From the NCBI GenBank assembly GCA_010279815.1, contig QEOQ01000359.1, forward strand, positions 265,248 to 329,247: DNA of 64,000 nt. The letters are read 5' to 3'. Positions 1-12,023 of the stretch are shown piece after piece (position 1 is the first letter of the stretch; each line of letters opens with the position of its first letter). The DNA comes from Brachionus plicatilis (lineage: Eukaryota; Rotifera; Eurotatoria; Ploima; Brachionidae). Both the position numbers and the translations under genes were made by a program. The notes beneath the pieces are model-generated. The model worked only from the letters and a program-made list of their open reading frames with translations. It made no database searches and was not told where the DNA came from.

Positions 1-250
1 CGCGCTCTTTTTCGTTCATGTTGTCATAGCTGATTGAGGAGGCTGACGAAAAGTCCGAGTCCTGGCCCGGATTGAACACACTCAGTCTTCGATTCAGCTG
101 CTCGGCCTTGGCGTAGATGTTGGGCAAAAATTTTGGACGCCGGTGCGCCAGTTCGTTTAGCTGTCTTATCTTTATGAGGGTTTTGTTGGAAAATATTGGT
201 TCGGAGAGAACGAGCTTTTTTGGATCTGTCAATGAATTTCTACGAGACAT
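1..250 (-). CDS. 5' coding part of an unidentified protein-coding gene (cut by window edge)
   Basis: An open frame runs from an ATG at 250 to the window start, 83 codons without a stop. Base composition and codon use are far richer in G and C than the flanking DNA, as in the terminal TSC2 exon, which marks it as a real exon. The peptide starts MSRRNSLTDPKK and is basic and serine-rich, with RRNS and RRLS patterns that would suit a basophilic kinase. A T-rich tract ending in AG lies one base before the ATG (TTATTTTTAG-T-ATG), so this is either the first coding exon after a 5'UTR intron or an internal exon. I do not recognise the family, and no domain is visible in this stub. Confidence 0.7.
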   Translation of the reverse strand, partial: MSRRNSLTDPKKLVLSEPIFSNKTLIKIRQLNELAHRRPKFLPNIYAKAEQLNRRLSVFNPGQDSDFSSASSISYDNMNEKER

Positions 251-890
251 ACTAAAAATAATAAATGTTTTAAAAATAAACTCTAAATGTGTTTAAATTT
301 TATAGTGTTTAAATTGATCTGGAGGAATTAGCCCCAGGAAATTGTAGGCTCCGATCATACCTGGATACCTAGACACCTCACTTGGCAATTAGTTCTAAAC
401 AATAGGGTCTGTAAAGTGATGTAAATCCAAATTTGAATAATTTTCACTATTGCCTTAGTAATTAAGAAAACAAAGTAAAAAGTTGCCAATTTTTGAATTT
501 TAAATGGAGGAATTTTGGGCATAAGTAATTCTTTAGGCTAATTAAAGGCTTCATAAGTCTCTAATCTAAGTAATTAATTAAATATTTGTGTGCGTATGCG
601 AAACCAGTGATACAGTGGAACATTTGCTTAGCGTACCAGTTTGTTTACTTTTATTCTAACTCATTTATTGCTGATTATTTCATCAAATTGAAAAATTAGC
701 ATCACCTGATGGCAAATGTGTACAAGTCAAGTCACATGAGTTTCCTTGCCTAAATTAATTTCAAGTCAATATGTTCCAATAATTGCCACACTGATACGGG
801 TCTAGAATACCTAATTATTTTCTCTTTTCCTTTTTTATCAGAACCTATCAACTCTAAAACATGTAAAAACTCTCATTACTAATTTTTATT
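251..890. other. Intergenic or intronic DNA, nothing recognised
   Basis: AT-rich sequence upstream of the partial minus-strand gene. It could be its first intron or promoter. No open frame, repeat or terminal inverted repeat was found. Confidence 0.4.
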
Positions 891-960
891 TACAGTGTTT
901 TACTTTAACGCCGCAGGAACGGTAATAATACATCATTTTACGTAATTATACATTAAAAAA

Positions 961-1340
961 TGTAAGATCAAGTAAAATTACATCAAATTTAACAACAATA
1001 ATAAAAAGTGTTATTTTTTAAGAAAAAGTTCGAAAAATTATAAATATTAGATTTCTAGTCAATTAAGTGTTAATTAATTTTGTAATTCTACATTTTCTAC
1101 ATTCTACATTTTTGTAATTCTACATTAAATAATGTAAGATCATGTAAAATTACATCAAATTTAGCAACAATAATAAAAAGTGTTATTTTTTAAGAAAAAG
1201 TTCGAAAAATTATAAATATTAGATTTCTAGTCAATTAAGTGTTAATTAATTTTGTAATTCTACATTTTCTACATTCTACATTTTTGTAATTCTACATTAA
1301 AAAATGTAAGATCATGTAAAATTACATCAAATTTATCAAC
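961..1340. repeat. 172-bp tandem repeat, two full copies plus a partial third
   Basis: The string TGTAAGATCA(A/T)GTAAAATTACATCAAATTTA recurs at 961, 1133 and 1305, an exact 172-bp period. The two complete units differ at only a few positions. The third copy diverges after about 35 bp. The duplication is internal to the TA-flanked element that starts at 891. Confidence 0.85.
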
Positions 1341-1504
1341 AATCAATTTTAAGTAAATGAACATTTTTTCAAGTAAAAATTTACAAAAATGTAGATGGCC
1401 AAAAAATTCTAAATTTTCGAACAAAATATTTTATTTTTATTAAATTTTTTTACTTTTTATTTTTTTACTTTTTACATAATTTTACACGAAATAATTTTAT
1501 AAAC

Positions 1505-2153
1505 ATATTTGTTTAAAAGTCCCAAAAAAAGTCCAATTCAGGACTTTTTTTGTTAAATTTGCTAGATCAGGCTTTATATCAAAAAATTTATATACTCTTG
1601 GGTTGTCTAATGCATATAGATTTTCCATATTTCAGGGGTTGCGAAGTTCATTTCAATTCGATCTTTTCAATTCAGAAAAATTTAAATAACTTTTTTACTA
1701 TAAAGAATAATTTAGTTCTGTAAAATGCTTAATGTTTAAGCAACTTTGCTTAATCCGAAAATATATGTCTGCAAAAACTGTGCAAAGTAAGTGCACAGTT
1801 GATTAGAATACTTTTTAATGGCGTGCAAAATGCAGAGTATTTTGCAGACCTATTTTACTGCATTAAGCAAATTTGCTAATAATTAAGCATTTTAAAGAAC
1901 TAAATTATCTTTTTTAGTAAAAAAGTTATTCAAGTTTTTCTGAATTGAAAAGATCGAGTTGAAACGAGCTTCACAACCACCATATTTCAGTATTTTTTTG
2001 CAATTTTAGCATAAAAGTCTTCACGATTCTTCTTCAGTCTTCAAAATTTTAAAGTCCGGAATTTTTTTTTTTTAAGAATAAAAATTTTTGGGTCGGACTT
2101 TAGAAAAAACAAAAAAGTCCGCACTTGACTTGAGACTTGTGACTTTTAAACAA
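1505..2153. mobile_element. Degenerate hAT-like remnant with GTTTAAAAGTC ends
   Basis: The left side reads TTGTTTAAAAGTCCC and the right side ends ...GACTTGTGACTTTTAAACAACTGTG, imperfect inverted termini of the same type as the complete element at 57430-58306 (CAGAGTTGTTC) and the remnant at 17318. The interior has AAAGTCC/GGACTTT motifs. No clean target duplication remains. It is interrupted by the fold-back element at 1636-1980. Confidence 0.45.
1636..1980. mobile_element. Fold-back MITE, GGTTGYGAAG family (copy 1)
   Basis: The ends are long inverted repeats (GGGTTGCGAAGTTCATTTC / GAAACGAGCTTCACAACCAC) of at least 100 bp, with matching inner tracts such as AATTCAGAAAAA...AAGCATTTTA. The centre holds TCTGCAAAA / TTTTGCAGA motifs. 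The flanks CATATTTCAG (1626-1635 and 1981-1990) are a perfect 10-bp direct repeat, the expected target duplication. There is no coding capacity. A second copy lies at 63081-63445. The duplication length suits MULE-type mobilisation. Confidence 0.8.
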
Positions 2154-2243
2154 CTGTGATTATTAAGTGTAAAAAAAAGTAATTTTTTGTAATATAATTA
2201 AATTTTCAGTAAAATTCTAATGTTTATGAATAAAATTCGGCAT

Positions 2244-2710
2244 CTTGAAGTTTAGAATAAAACATATCAAATCAAACATTATCTTGTTTATATCTTTTGA
2301 AAATTATTTGATTAAACCTCTCTGAAAAATTCTAAATAATGCAACAAAAAAGCTTTTTTTGATGCTCAAAATGATCAAATCAAACTAAAACTATCAAATA
2401 AATTGTTATTTCTTAATAGAAATAATGCAGAGATACATTTTTGGATTTAACATACTATGTTAAATAAAAAAATAAACTCTGCAATATCAAAATGCACAAT
2501 GCAGAATGCACACCATCGATATGATGCTATTTTAAGTGGATAATTTTTTGCAGACTTTTGCAGATTTTACCTTTAGATTTAAACAAAGTTAAAATCAAAA
2601 ATTTACCTCTTGACTAATTCTATTAAAAAATTAAAATTTATTTTATAATTTTAGTATGATTTGATCATTTTGAGCATCAAAAATTGATCATAAACTTTAT
2701 CTTGCCAGTA
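2244..2710. mobile_element. Diverged fold-back element, GGCATCTTGAAG family
   Basis: Starts CGGCATCTTGAAGTTTAG like the intact copy at 35203-35556 and carries the same inner tracts (ATCAAATCAAA, CTCTCTGAAAAATTCTAAATAATGCA). Inverted segments at 2358-2385 and 2653-2685 (TTTGATGCTCAAAATGATCAAATC and its complement) form the arms. The centre includes CTCTGCAATATC and TTTTGCAGACTTTTGCAGA. No clean target duplication is visible. Confidence 0.5.
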
Positions 2711-2814
2711 GTACTACGATACAGACATAAGACATAATTTTTTTTTTATTTTTTAAAAAACAAATTTAAATCTCTAAAATATTTTTTAAATATCTGTTCA
2801 TATTTGTAACTTAT

Positions 2815-2932
2815 TCTGTCTATTTCTTTAGCTTAAATTTTTGCTCAAATGAGAGTGTCCGATCTCCAAACAGTTCCAAAAAGCCTTTAAAGAGGCTATT
2901 TTTAAATAAATAAATAAATAAATAAAAAAGGT
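2815..2932 (+). mobile_element. 3' tail of a non-LTR retrotransposon
   Basis: A short inverted pair AGCCTTTAAAGAGGCT is followed by (AAAT)n. A small 3' hairpin plus a short tandem tail is typical of CR1/L2-like LINE 3' ends. Nothing coding precedes it, so this would be a severely 5'-truncated insertion. Confidence 0.5.
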
Positions 2933-5900
2933 AAAATCTGAATAGGTAAGCAGAATTAAACAGTTGATACAACTATCTATGCTGCAAGATTTTTAATATA
3001 CAGAACTACTTTTGAAATTAAACTTGAAATAAAAGAAATTAGAAAAATTTCACAGTCTTTTACGTTTATTAGTGCAATTTTTAACTCAATAATTCTGTAA
3101 TCTAAAATTTTGAAAATTTTTTTAACTAAAGGATCATTAATTTTTACGCAATTAATGATCTTTTAGTAGGCCTTTTAGTTATAGTAGAATTTTAAAATAA
3201 AAATTAAGAAATTAGCGTAATTTTACACAATTAAACCTAAATAATAAAATAGCGGAAAATTACATTTTTTTCGTAATTTTACCTCAGAACATCTGAAAAT
3301 ATGCTAAAAAATATCAATATGTATAATGATGGATTTAAAAAGTTATTTAGTAAAATTATCCAGAGTTTTTGTTCTGAAAAAATATCCCGTTTCCTTATTT
3401 AATAAAAAAAAATGCCCTTTCTTAATTTTGAAAATTGTTCTAATTCCTCATATATTAAGGCTTCCATTTTCATTTACCGAATCTTTTTTTATGACATCTA
3501 ACCTAAACCTAACCCTGATCCCAAACCCCTAGCAGTCCGTAAAGTTAAACCGTTTTTTTCGGTATTTTCTTAATCTTAACATAAATTATTATTCTTGATA
3601 ATTTTTGGTAAGCATTATTAGAAAGCTTAAATAAAAAATATCACTAAAAAATAATTAAACATCATAAATTTTGATAGTGCAATTATTTTATTATATAAAT
3701 TACATGTTTATTTGTGAACAATCAATATTTTTTGAATAAAAACTACTTAATTTAGAATCATTCACTTAATATTTTGTCTTTTTTCGTCCTCAAAGACCAA
3801 AAATCAAAAAATTGACCTTGAGTCTGAACAGTACAATTAGAAAGAAAAAAAAATTTATGAAAAAATTTAAAAAAAAAACATGATAATTTGACCAAAAATC
3901 ATTTAAACCTCTTGCTTTAGTCTTTTGTTTGTCATATATTTAAATTTGCTTCTAAGCTTGAGCGAAAGTTTTACTGCTCGGCACTAAGCTAAAAAATGTT
4001 TGATGTTGAATCACTGAAAATTAGGTAAATCTATTTTTAAAAAATTTATAAAATTAAAAAATAATTTCAAAGTTAACTTATTTTTTATTTTATATTTTAA
4101 TTTCATCGAAAAATAAACATAAGGTTTCAGAATTTTATAAGGTTAAATTCAAGTTAACTTATTATTTATTTTTTCAAAATTTAAAAGATCAAAATTAGTA
4201 TAAAATTAAGTAACTTAGTTGTTAATCTAAATAAAACTTGATTTAAGAAAAAAATCTTCAAAATATAATTCATTTTTACTTAATTTTATTTTAATTAAGT
4301 TGTAATGTTCTTTTTTTGGTTATTTTAGTGTTGGCTAAAGGTTAAGTGAGATTTACTCAAACTAAACACAATTAATAATATTTAAAAACATTTAAAATTA
4401 AAATAAATTGTTTTCCTCAAAATTTACGCATGAATTATTTCCTAAATTACAAGGTCAGATTTTTAGAAACTTAGGTACTCATAAGTAAATTTACTAATTT
4501 TTTGAGAATCTCAAGTATTTATTTTTTTTACAATATGAAAAATTAGGCTGTTAATTTACCTTTTTACCTAGATTTATTTATATTGGTATCGAGTTAAGAT
4601 TTAATCAAAATAAATTAGTTAAGCGAATTTTTTTTAATCTTATAACTAAATTAATTTCATAAATTATTAAGGAATAATTAAATTGAAAATCTGTCACTTA
4701 AGATTTTAAATTAAAAATAATCAGAATCAACTTACAGGATTAAAAATAATAAAAATAAAATAAGCAAAAAGTCTCGGTCATATCAAAACTTAAAGTTTAT
4801 TTAAGTGACAAAAACGCTTCTACATTCATTTAAATTTTATAGGCAACAGTTGTGGGTTATTTGAAATGAACAGGAGAACCATCTGAATCTTATCTGAATA
4901 AAGTATATATGATAATTTTACTGAACAGGGAGACCCTGTTTTTTTTTAAAGTACTGTCTCCCGTAAATGTATCCCTGCTTCTATAATATACTTAGACTGT
5001 TGGTCATCTTATTCAAAAATGTCATGAATACAGTTAAAATTTTGTTGAGCCAATAAAAAGTATTAATAATTGTAAACAAAATTTAGTTATTAAAATTTAG
5101 TTAAATAATTGTAAACAAAATATTTTTTTCTTTATTTTCTTATTAGAGACTCATAACTCAAATATAAAAAAAAAATTTTGTTGGTTACAAAACAGGAAAC
5201 AGCTACTTCATGGAGCTCTAAATGATCGAACTTTATATTCAACCCGCATTCATAAAAATAATTTTTTTTTGATAATGACAATATGAAAAAGAAATCCCAA
5301 ATTTTTACTTATAGAATGTTACTAAATATAAATAGAAAATAATAAATATTTTTTTAATTGGGTTTCCTTCTTAATTAAATTTTTTATAATTATTGAACTT
5401 TGATTTTTTCGGGCTTAAATCCGAATCCAAATTTTGTTAAATCTCAGGATAATTTAAATTTATTCAAAAAAACTGAGCAAAAGTTATAGAATGTGAAATT
5501 AATGGAAAATTCGTGAAAAATTTAAAAGTGCTTCATAATGAAATGAAAATATAAAATTAGACTTTATTTTTTATATTAGGAATTATTTTCGATTTTTTTT
5601 TTGCCTTAAAAAAATTTAGTCTTAACACAAAAAAATTCAATAAATTTATCTATTATTTATTTAATTCTTAGTAACACATTTTTTGTACACCATTTACGGT
5701 GAGCGATGTTGCTTACAAAATCGGAAGGAACTAAAACGAAAAAACATTATTCTTAGATTTCTTCTTAAATCTTGATTTTTAATGTTAATTAAAAAAAATT
5801 AAATTGATAAATTTAATAAGGGTTAACAAGATCTTCATCTCCACTTCGGAGCCATAGTATTAACTATTCCTGCAATAACTCTGCTTATTTTGAAGTTATT

Positions 5901-8900
5901 TTTTAGAATTTTATAAATATTTTTTTGTATGCTATTTATTTATCAAACATTAATTATTTGTATTCTTTACGAAAAAAAAATATTAGTGTCTCTGTATTTT
6001 GTATGAACCTAGAGTTCTGTGCATCTAGCTATCATATGTCTTGGGTCATTTTCTCAAACCTGTTTACCGGAGCTTATCTTGTTCTGATTATTATCATTTT
6101 ATTCACAATTATTTTCTATTTAAAAAAGGGGAATCAGAAGAAGAAAAAGTTTATGATATATTTAAATTTGTTATTTTAATTTTGTTAATTGAAAAAAAAT
6201 TCAAAATACCTGTGAAGAATTAACAAAAAATTAAAATTGAACTTTTATACGAGAGTGAAATTAAAAACAATGGAGCTGGAGCAAATTTTAGAGTAATAAT
6301 AAAATTTGCAATCAAGTTACTATAGATTAAGTAAGAGTTGTTTAAGTTGAAAAAAAATTTAAATATAATTAAGCCTCTGTAAAAACTCTGCAAATTTATT
6401 GAGTATTTTTTTAATCCTTTTTTCATTTTATTAATTTTGGTCGTGTTTAAATTAATAAATTTTTTATATTTATAAGTAAATACCTAAATTTTAGTTTTAA
6501 CAAATTTTTTTTAAAACTTAAAGAAATGTAAGTTAACGATAAATTTTATTGTTATTCTAAAATTTGTTCCACCTCAATCGCTCTTAATTTCAGTCTCCCA
6601 GCATTTGCCGTTCTTTACTTATAAAAGATATTCTTTAAAAAAATTTTAACTTGAAAAAGACAGATTAGTCTATTTTAAAAAAGTAAGAGTTCAATTGACT
6701 AAAAAAATAATTTAAATTTTATATCCAGAATAAATTTAAATTAATTTTTTTTATTTTTCATTTATTCCAAGAGTAAAAAATGAACAATTTTTTTTTAATC
6801 TAAAAAATATCTCAAATGTTTCTTTTTTTAACTTTAAATAAAAAAAATTTCCTTTGTTGTTGAAATTCACTTTTTTTAGAAATATTAACTTAAAAATTTC
6901 TAATTGATAAAAAAATCATGATTGAAATTCAAAAATCATTTATTCTCGAAGCGATAGATTTTTAAATTTACGTCATACTGAAAGCCGACTCAAGGCTAGT
7001 CTTAAAACAATTTAAAATGATTTAATTAATGAAAATAAATATTTTTCATCACTTTTTTACTCTTTTTCTTTTGCTCTTTTCATCATTTATCCACTTTGAT
7101 TTTTTCTAAAATTAAGACTAAAAAACAATTTTTTAAAATTTAAACTGTGGCTTATTTTTTACAATTCTTTTTTTAAACTCCAAACCCCTAAAATATCAAT
7201 AAATCTGACTAACTAAAGAAAAAAAGTTATTTTAAATTGACTGAAACCATTGTAAACGATATGATACACATGATGATATATTCTTTTGTTCAAAGGTGCT
7301 AGATAAAGCGAGCAAATAAAAAGGTAAAGGCGCTTAGAAGAGCTCATTTTTTTGTAAGGAAAATTAAATAAGTTTTCAGCAAATTAAATAATAAAAATCG
7401 TTTCAGAAAAAAATTAGTGTTGATACAAATTACTCTAAAACAAATAAATCCAAATGAATAGAAGCACGTTTTAAATAGCTACAATTTAGAACTACAACAA
7501 ACTTGAGTTTTAATAGATTGCTTAATCCGCGGCCCCTTTCTTTCCCTATTACATAAACTTAAATTTATCCATTAGGAAAAAAAAATAAATCCAACATTTT
7601 ATTTAAAATCTAAAATAGCGTTAATTTAATAAAAAATGGAGAAATGATGGCAAACAAAGCTAAAAATGTGCTTTTTTCCGTTTTTGTTTGTCAAAATCTC
7701 AAGAGGAAATATGGATTTAGTAAATTTGAATTACGTAATAAAGAAAAAAAAAACTAATTTTTTATGGCACTTAAAATTTCGAGCTTTTAATTAAGTTTAA
7801 TTTCTTCAAGGAGAATGGGCCTGAAAAATGATTACTTTTTTTAGACATTTCAATGCATAACAATACATTAATTGTTATGTAACAAGCGTAAGCATAATGT
7901 TTGATATCAGAGCGGGATTAAGATTTTAAACAAAGGCTGCCTGAAGCTAATAAAATTCCCTTAAATTTAATTTACTGCTTGACAGACAATAAAAATAATC
8001 AATAGTCGTGGAAAGCAGCGTATCAAGTCCGAAATTGGTAACCAAGCCAAATAACTGGAAAAAGTTTATTTTAACTTTAATATAAAATTTTTTTTTGGAG
8101 AAATTTTCTGGGTTCTAGTGACGCTGCAAGTTAAAATCAATGAAAATAAATTTTTTGATTTTTGATATAATTTTAGGCTTTTGCCCGCAGGTGTTTAAAG
8201 ATTAAAAAATAATAATGAATTTTAAAAAGGAAAATAAAAAAAAAAACACAAAAATTTGACCGGCCAAGTCAGATCTTGATTATTTCTAAAAATTTTATCT
8301 AACAAAAAAAATATTCTAAAACTCAAATTATTAAATAAACTTTTGAATAAATTTTTAAGAATTCAAAATTAAAATCAATATTTGAAATTTTAGATTAAAT
8401 AAATAAAAGTTGTTCATGTTAGGGAAAATAGAAAAATTGACTTGAGAATTGGTACTGTAGAATTAATAAGAACAAAAGTCTGTAAATATAAATTAAAATG
8501 TAAAAATAATGTAATTAAATTGAAGACATAGAAAATTTTCACAGACTATTTTTTATTTTTATTAAAATAAAAAAAAAGCAGTAACTCTTTGAATTCAATC
8601 GAGGATTTATTCCATGATCTTTAAGGAACATAATCTTATTTATCCAAGAAAGAAAAAAAACAGGCCAAAAAAATCTAACCATTAAACTTGATTCAATCAT
8701 TTTTAATTAAACTGGCGAGACGTCAGTATTGCGACAATTGACGTCTTCAGGGACAGGGTTTAGGCCAGTAAAGTAAAGACTAAAATTTATTTTATACAAA
8801 AAAATTGTCTTTTATTTACTATTTCTTAATTTTCATTGTTTATTATTTTTTTAACTTGATCTTATAAGACGATTAAAATTCTTTAAGTGATTCTGAATTG

Positions 8901-10006
8901 TTTAAGTTACTCAATATTTTTTAAGTAATAGAAAAATGGTCTAAAAACGAATACTGATTTTTAAAAATTACAAAAGAAAAAAAAACATTTTTTTAGGAGT
9001 AAAAAATGTTTTTAATTATTAATTTTGCAAGGTTTACTTAATTCATATTTTGTATTTTTATCGTAATTTAATACAGATATTCTTTAAAATATTTTCTATT
9101 AAATTATTTACTGAAAATTAAGTTCAAAATTTACAAAGAATGACAAAATAAAAATTTCGATAATTAATTAATGGATTAATATAAATATACTAATATATTC
9201 TAATGTAAGTCAAAATTATATATTAAAAAAATATTGGTCATAATATGAAGAGCAAAGTTTGTTTGATTTAAAAGGATCAATAAAATTCGAATTATTGTTA
9301 AAAAAGTCTTGAAAATTAATCAGAAGTGAATCATCATTTCTAAGTCGTAATTTTTTAACGAGCATATTTTTGATTTCAAGATTTTTTTTTAATTCTTAGC
9401 TAAGAATTGCCAAAATTTAAATTTTTCTTTTTTAATAATGCGATACAAGATCTTAATCAAGAACATTAAATCTTTCTTTTCAAATAAGATCCAATTAATT
9501 TCATATACATGGAAAATCTTAAAATAGATTTGAAAAAAATATTCTTTAAAAATAAAATATTTTCAAAACTTCAATTCTCTTGTTTTAAAAAATAAACAAA
9601 TAAAAAATTTTAATTAAAATCTTTTCACCGAAAAATTCATGAGTGTGAATTGAGTGAATGTGCTCGACATCTTTTGAATATACAGTTGCACCCATGTCAG
9701 ATTGATGGATCAAGATGTATAGCTGTTTTTGACAGTCAGAGCATTTGTACAAACATCTTTATACTTTTTTTCTTAAATATTTTGCTTCTGATTAGTGAAA
9801 GTAATCTATGAATATTAATTAATATAATTACAGATTTGTCAATATGAACCGAGAGTAATGCTCCATCAGAATAAAAATATAAAAAGAAAATTAAAATAAA
9901 GTTAAATGATATAAAATAAAAAAATTAAAAGATATTATTATTATTTATTCATAAAATTACGGCAGATTCGGCGATGTTAAAAATAAAATAAAACTGAATA
10001 CAAAAG
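2933..10006. other. 7 kb AT-rich DNA without recognisable genes
   Basis: Only short open frames of low-complexity AT-rich composition occur (the longest about 84 codons at 5925-6179), none with family resemblance or coding-like composition. A motif near 6015-6045 (GTGCATCTAGCTATCATATGTCTT) recurs in similar form at 10896-10925. I see no RNA genes, satellite arrays or element termini. Confidence 0.5.
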
Positions 10007-10007
10007 A

Positions 10008-10815
10008 TACCGTAAACTCGTGACCATTACTCTTGGAACAATGTCAAAATTTGGGTTTATTCCATTCGGAACTAATACCATCGAAACCATGTTATAAAAT
10101 TTTTTTATTTTTTTGTAGAATTAACCTTGACGTCTGACTTTAAACTAAGAGTAAGCGCAAAACTTTGATTTAATTCTTAGAATAATTTCGAATTTATTTT
10201 GCAATAAACTTAAAAAATCTTAGAGTTAAATTCGAAATTAAAAAAAATTAAAAATTAAACTTTATTCTAATTTTTGTATTTATTCTAAGAGTAAAAATTA
10301 AATTCGATTAGAAATTAAAAATTAAAATTAAATTTAAAATTAAAAAATTCGATTTAATAGCCAAAAAAACTGTATAAAAACATTTATATTTTATTTGCCT
10401 AATAATTTTACCATTTTCGTCACGAGAGAACCTTTTTCTACCACGTTTCTTTGATGATAATTGATTTGAACAAGTTTCGATATTGGAAGCTATTGAAATT
10501 TGGGATTTGGTTTGGTTGGTCTGAAGGTTCAATTCCCTAAGAGGGTTTCGATTAGTTGGCTTTTGTCTATTTGTATTTACGGTTTGAGTTGACAATGGTG
10601 AAACATATGTTTTTGGATTTTTGTCTATTTTTGAGTAATATTGCGGAATAAAATGGTTGGACGGATTAGAAATAAAACCAAATAATACAAATAATACAAA
10701 TACAAATACAAATAATAATGTTATAAAAATTTTATAAAATGGTTTCGATGGTATTAGTTCCGTATGGAATAAATTTTGACATTGTTCCAAGAGTAATGGT
10801 CACGAGTTTACGATA
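10008..10815. mobile_element. TIR element with TA flanks and inverted repeats of about 100 bp
   Basis: The left arm from 10010 (CCGTAAACTCGTGACCATTA...) is mirrored by the right arm ending at 10813 (...ATGGTCACGAGTTTACGA). The arms match for about 100 bp, through AATGTCAAAATTT and ACTAATACCATCGAAACCAT. TA dinucleotides flank both ends (10008-10009 and 10814-10815). Length is about 804 bp. The interior holds an open reading frame without homology. It is probably a non-autonomous Tc1/mariner-type element. Confidence 0.6.
10308..10790 (-). CDS. Open reading frame inside the TIR element, probably not a gene
   Basis: 160 codons open on the minus strand, but the first codon is TTG and the frame contains no methionine at all. 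It begins inside the right inverted repeat. The translation has one hydrophobic segment (about residues 20-42), a low-complexity Asn/Thr/Ser stretch, then a basic stretch KKRGRKRFSRDENGKI. I recognise no family. Without an upstream exon supplying a start it is unlikely to be translated. Its openness over 160 codons in AT-rich DNA is the only argument in favour. Confidence 0.2.
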   Translation of the reverse strand: MEQCQNLFHTELIPSKPFYKIFITLLFVFVFVLFVLFGFISNPSNHFIPQYYSKIDKNPKTYVSPLSTQTVNTNRQKPTNRNPLRELNLQTNQTKSQISIASNIETCSNQLSSKKRGRKRFSRDENGKIIRQIKYKCFYTVFLAIKSNFLILNLILIFNF

Positions 10816-11060
10816 TAGAGAAAAAAAAAGGATAAATAAGAAAATAATCAAATTTTGGTATCAACACGTTTATTTTTTAGATGTTAAAAAAGATTTCTAT
10901 GCATCTAGCTACCAAATATGTCTTCCTAGTATGATATCTTCGCAAGCCTTCTTGTAGTAGCTTTTTATTATTATTATTTAACAAAAATTTTTTTTTAATT
11001 TTATTATAATAACTAATTAAAATAAAGCTAAAGTTTTAAATTTATTCCACTTTTGGTTTT

Positions 11061-11354
11061 TTAATTTGTTAATCTTGTTGCTATTTCTATTTGTTTTCCA
11101 TAAAATATTAGCAAAATATCGAAAAGAACTACTACTAGTAAAGCAATTTCTAAAAATCCAGAATTAAAAATACCTATAAAAAATAATATACACAGAATTA
11201 AATGAGCTGCTAAATGAAAGTAATAGATAAATTTAATTGAATTTGGAGCACATCTTAAAACTATTACAGAAATAGCTACAAACAACCCTGTGATATCAAT
11301 CAAATAGAAAATCCATATCGTTTTTAAAAAAAAGCTCGTTATACTCAGAAGCAT
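11061..11354 (-). pseudogene. Truncated inverted copy of the 4-TM membrane protein gene
   Basis: 97 codons beginning at the ATG at 11354 and identical to residues 65-161 of the protein on the opposite arm, except for two visible changes (D for G in LIxITGLF; P for L in RCAxNS). The N-terminal 64 residues and upstream region are missing because the duplication breaks at 11376. The frame is undamaged, so a short protein starting at this internal methionine cannot be excluded, but I see no promoter. Confidence 0.6.
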
Positions 11355-11537
11355 TATTAGTGTGAAATAGATAAAATTTTGATCAAATAATTTATTTAAT
11401 TTTTAAGATTTAATAAAAAAACGATCATTTAGTTGCGTAATTTAAAAAATATCAAAAAAATGATTTAAATTAAAGATAAAAATTTTAAAGATATAAATTT
11501 CAGAAAATTAAATCAAAAAGCTAATTATTAAGAAAAA

Positions 11538-12023
11538 ATGAAAATGCAAACTTTTGAAATTAATTCAGATTCTAATAAACAGGATGGATCCGTAAATTAC
11601 CCTACAAACACATCAACAGCAACAATTCCAACAAGTTTTGTCAATGTAAATTTGGAACAAAGAACAAGACCAAATGTCCTAGAAAGAAAAATATCAGATT
11701 TTAATTCTTTTATCTATTTCACACTAATAATGCTTCTGAGTATAACGAGCTTTTTTTTAAAAACAATATGGATTTTCTATTTGATTGGTATCACAGGGTT
11801 GTTTGTAGCTATTTCTGTAATAGTTTTAAGATGTGCTCTAAATTCAATTAAATTTATCTATTACTTTCATTTAGCAGCTCATTTAATTCTGTGTATATTA
11901 TTTTTTATAGGTATTTTTAATTCTGGATTTTTAGAAATTGCTTTACTAGTAGTAGTTCTTTTCGATATTTTGCTAATATTTTATGGAAAACAAATAGAAA
12001 TAGCAACAAGATTAACAAATTAA
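11538..12023 (+). CDS. Hypothetical multi-pass membrane protein, 161 aa
   Basis: Intact single-exon frame from ATG 11538 to TAA. Residues 1-57 are polar, Asn/Thr/Ser-rich and probably cytosolic. From about residue 58 there are four hydrophobic stretches (about 60-78, 80-99, 105-125, 129-149), with charged residues mostly at loop positions (R97, K103) and a basic-polar C-terminus. This is the size and layout of small tetraspan proteins, but I see no diagnostic motif of any named family. A near-identical inverted copy of the last 97 codons lies 331 bp away, which argues the sequence is under recent duplication. Composition is as AT-rich as the surroundings. It could be a host gene or cargo of a mobile element. 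Confidence 0.5.
   Translation: MKMQTFEINSDSNKQDGSVNYPTNTSTATIPTSFVNVNLEQRTRPNVLERKISDFNSFIYFTLIMLLSITSFFLKTIWIFYLIGITGLFVAISVIVLRCALNSIKFIYYFHLAAHLILCILFFIGIFNSGFLEIALLVVVLFDILLIFYGKQIEIATRLTN

Larger units (their letters stand above)
891..2240. mobile_element. Remnant of a TA-flanked DNA transposon, CAGTGTTTTACTT type
   Basis: Begins TA-CAGTGTTTTACTT at 891, followed by TTTACGTAATT-type subterminal sequence. The terminus resembles those of the complete MITE at 19657-19853 and the copy starting at 49870. Interior stretches at about 1385-1510 and 2160-2230 also align by eye with 49985-50165. No transposase is visible. The copy has been expanded by a tandem repeat and interrupted by the elements at 1505-2153 and 1636-1980. 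TA target and CAGT terminus are typical of Tc1/mariner-type elements. Confidence 0.55.

Noticed and set aside
3495..3535. Telomere-like CTAACCTAAACCTAACCCTGATCCCAAACCCC
   Set aside because: Only two to three degenerate units on one strand; too short and irregular for an interstitial telomere array.
5925..6223. Overlapping 84- and 60-codon frames with hydrophobic translation
   Set aside because: AT-rich low complexity, two frames open at once and no splice or family support; expected by chance.
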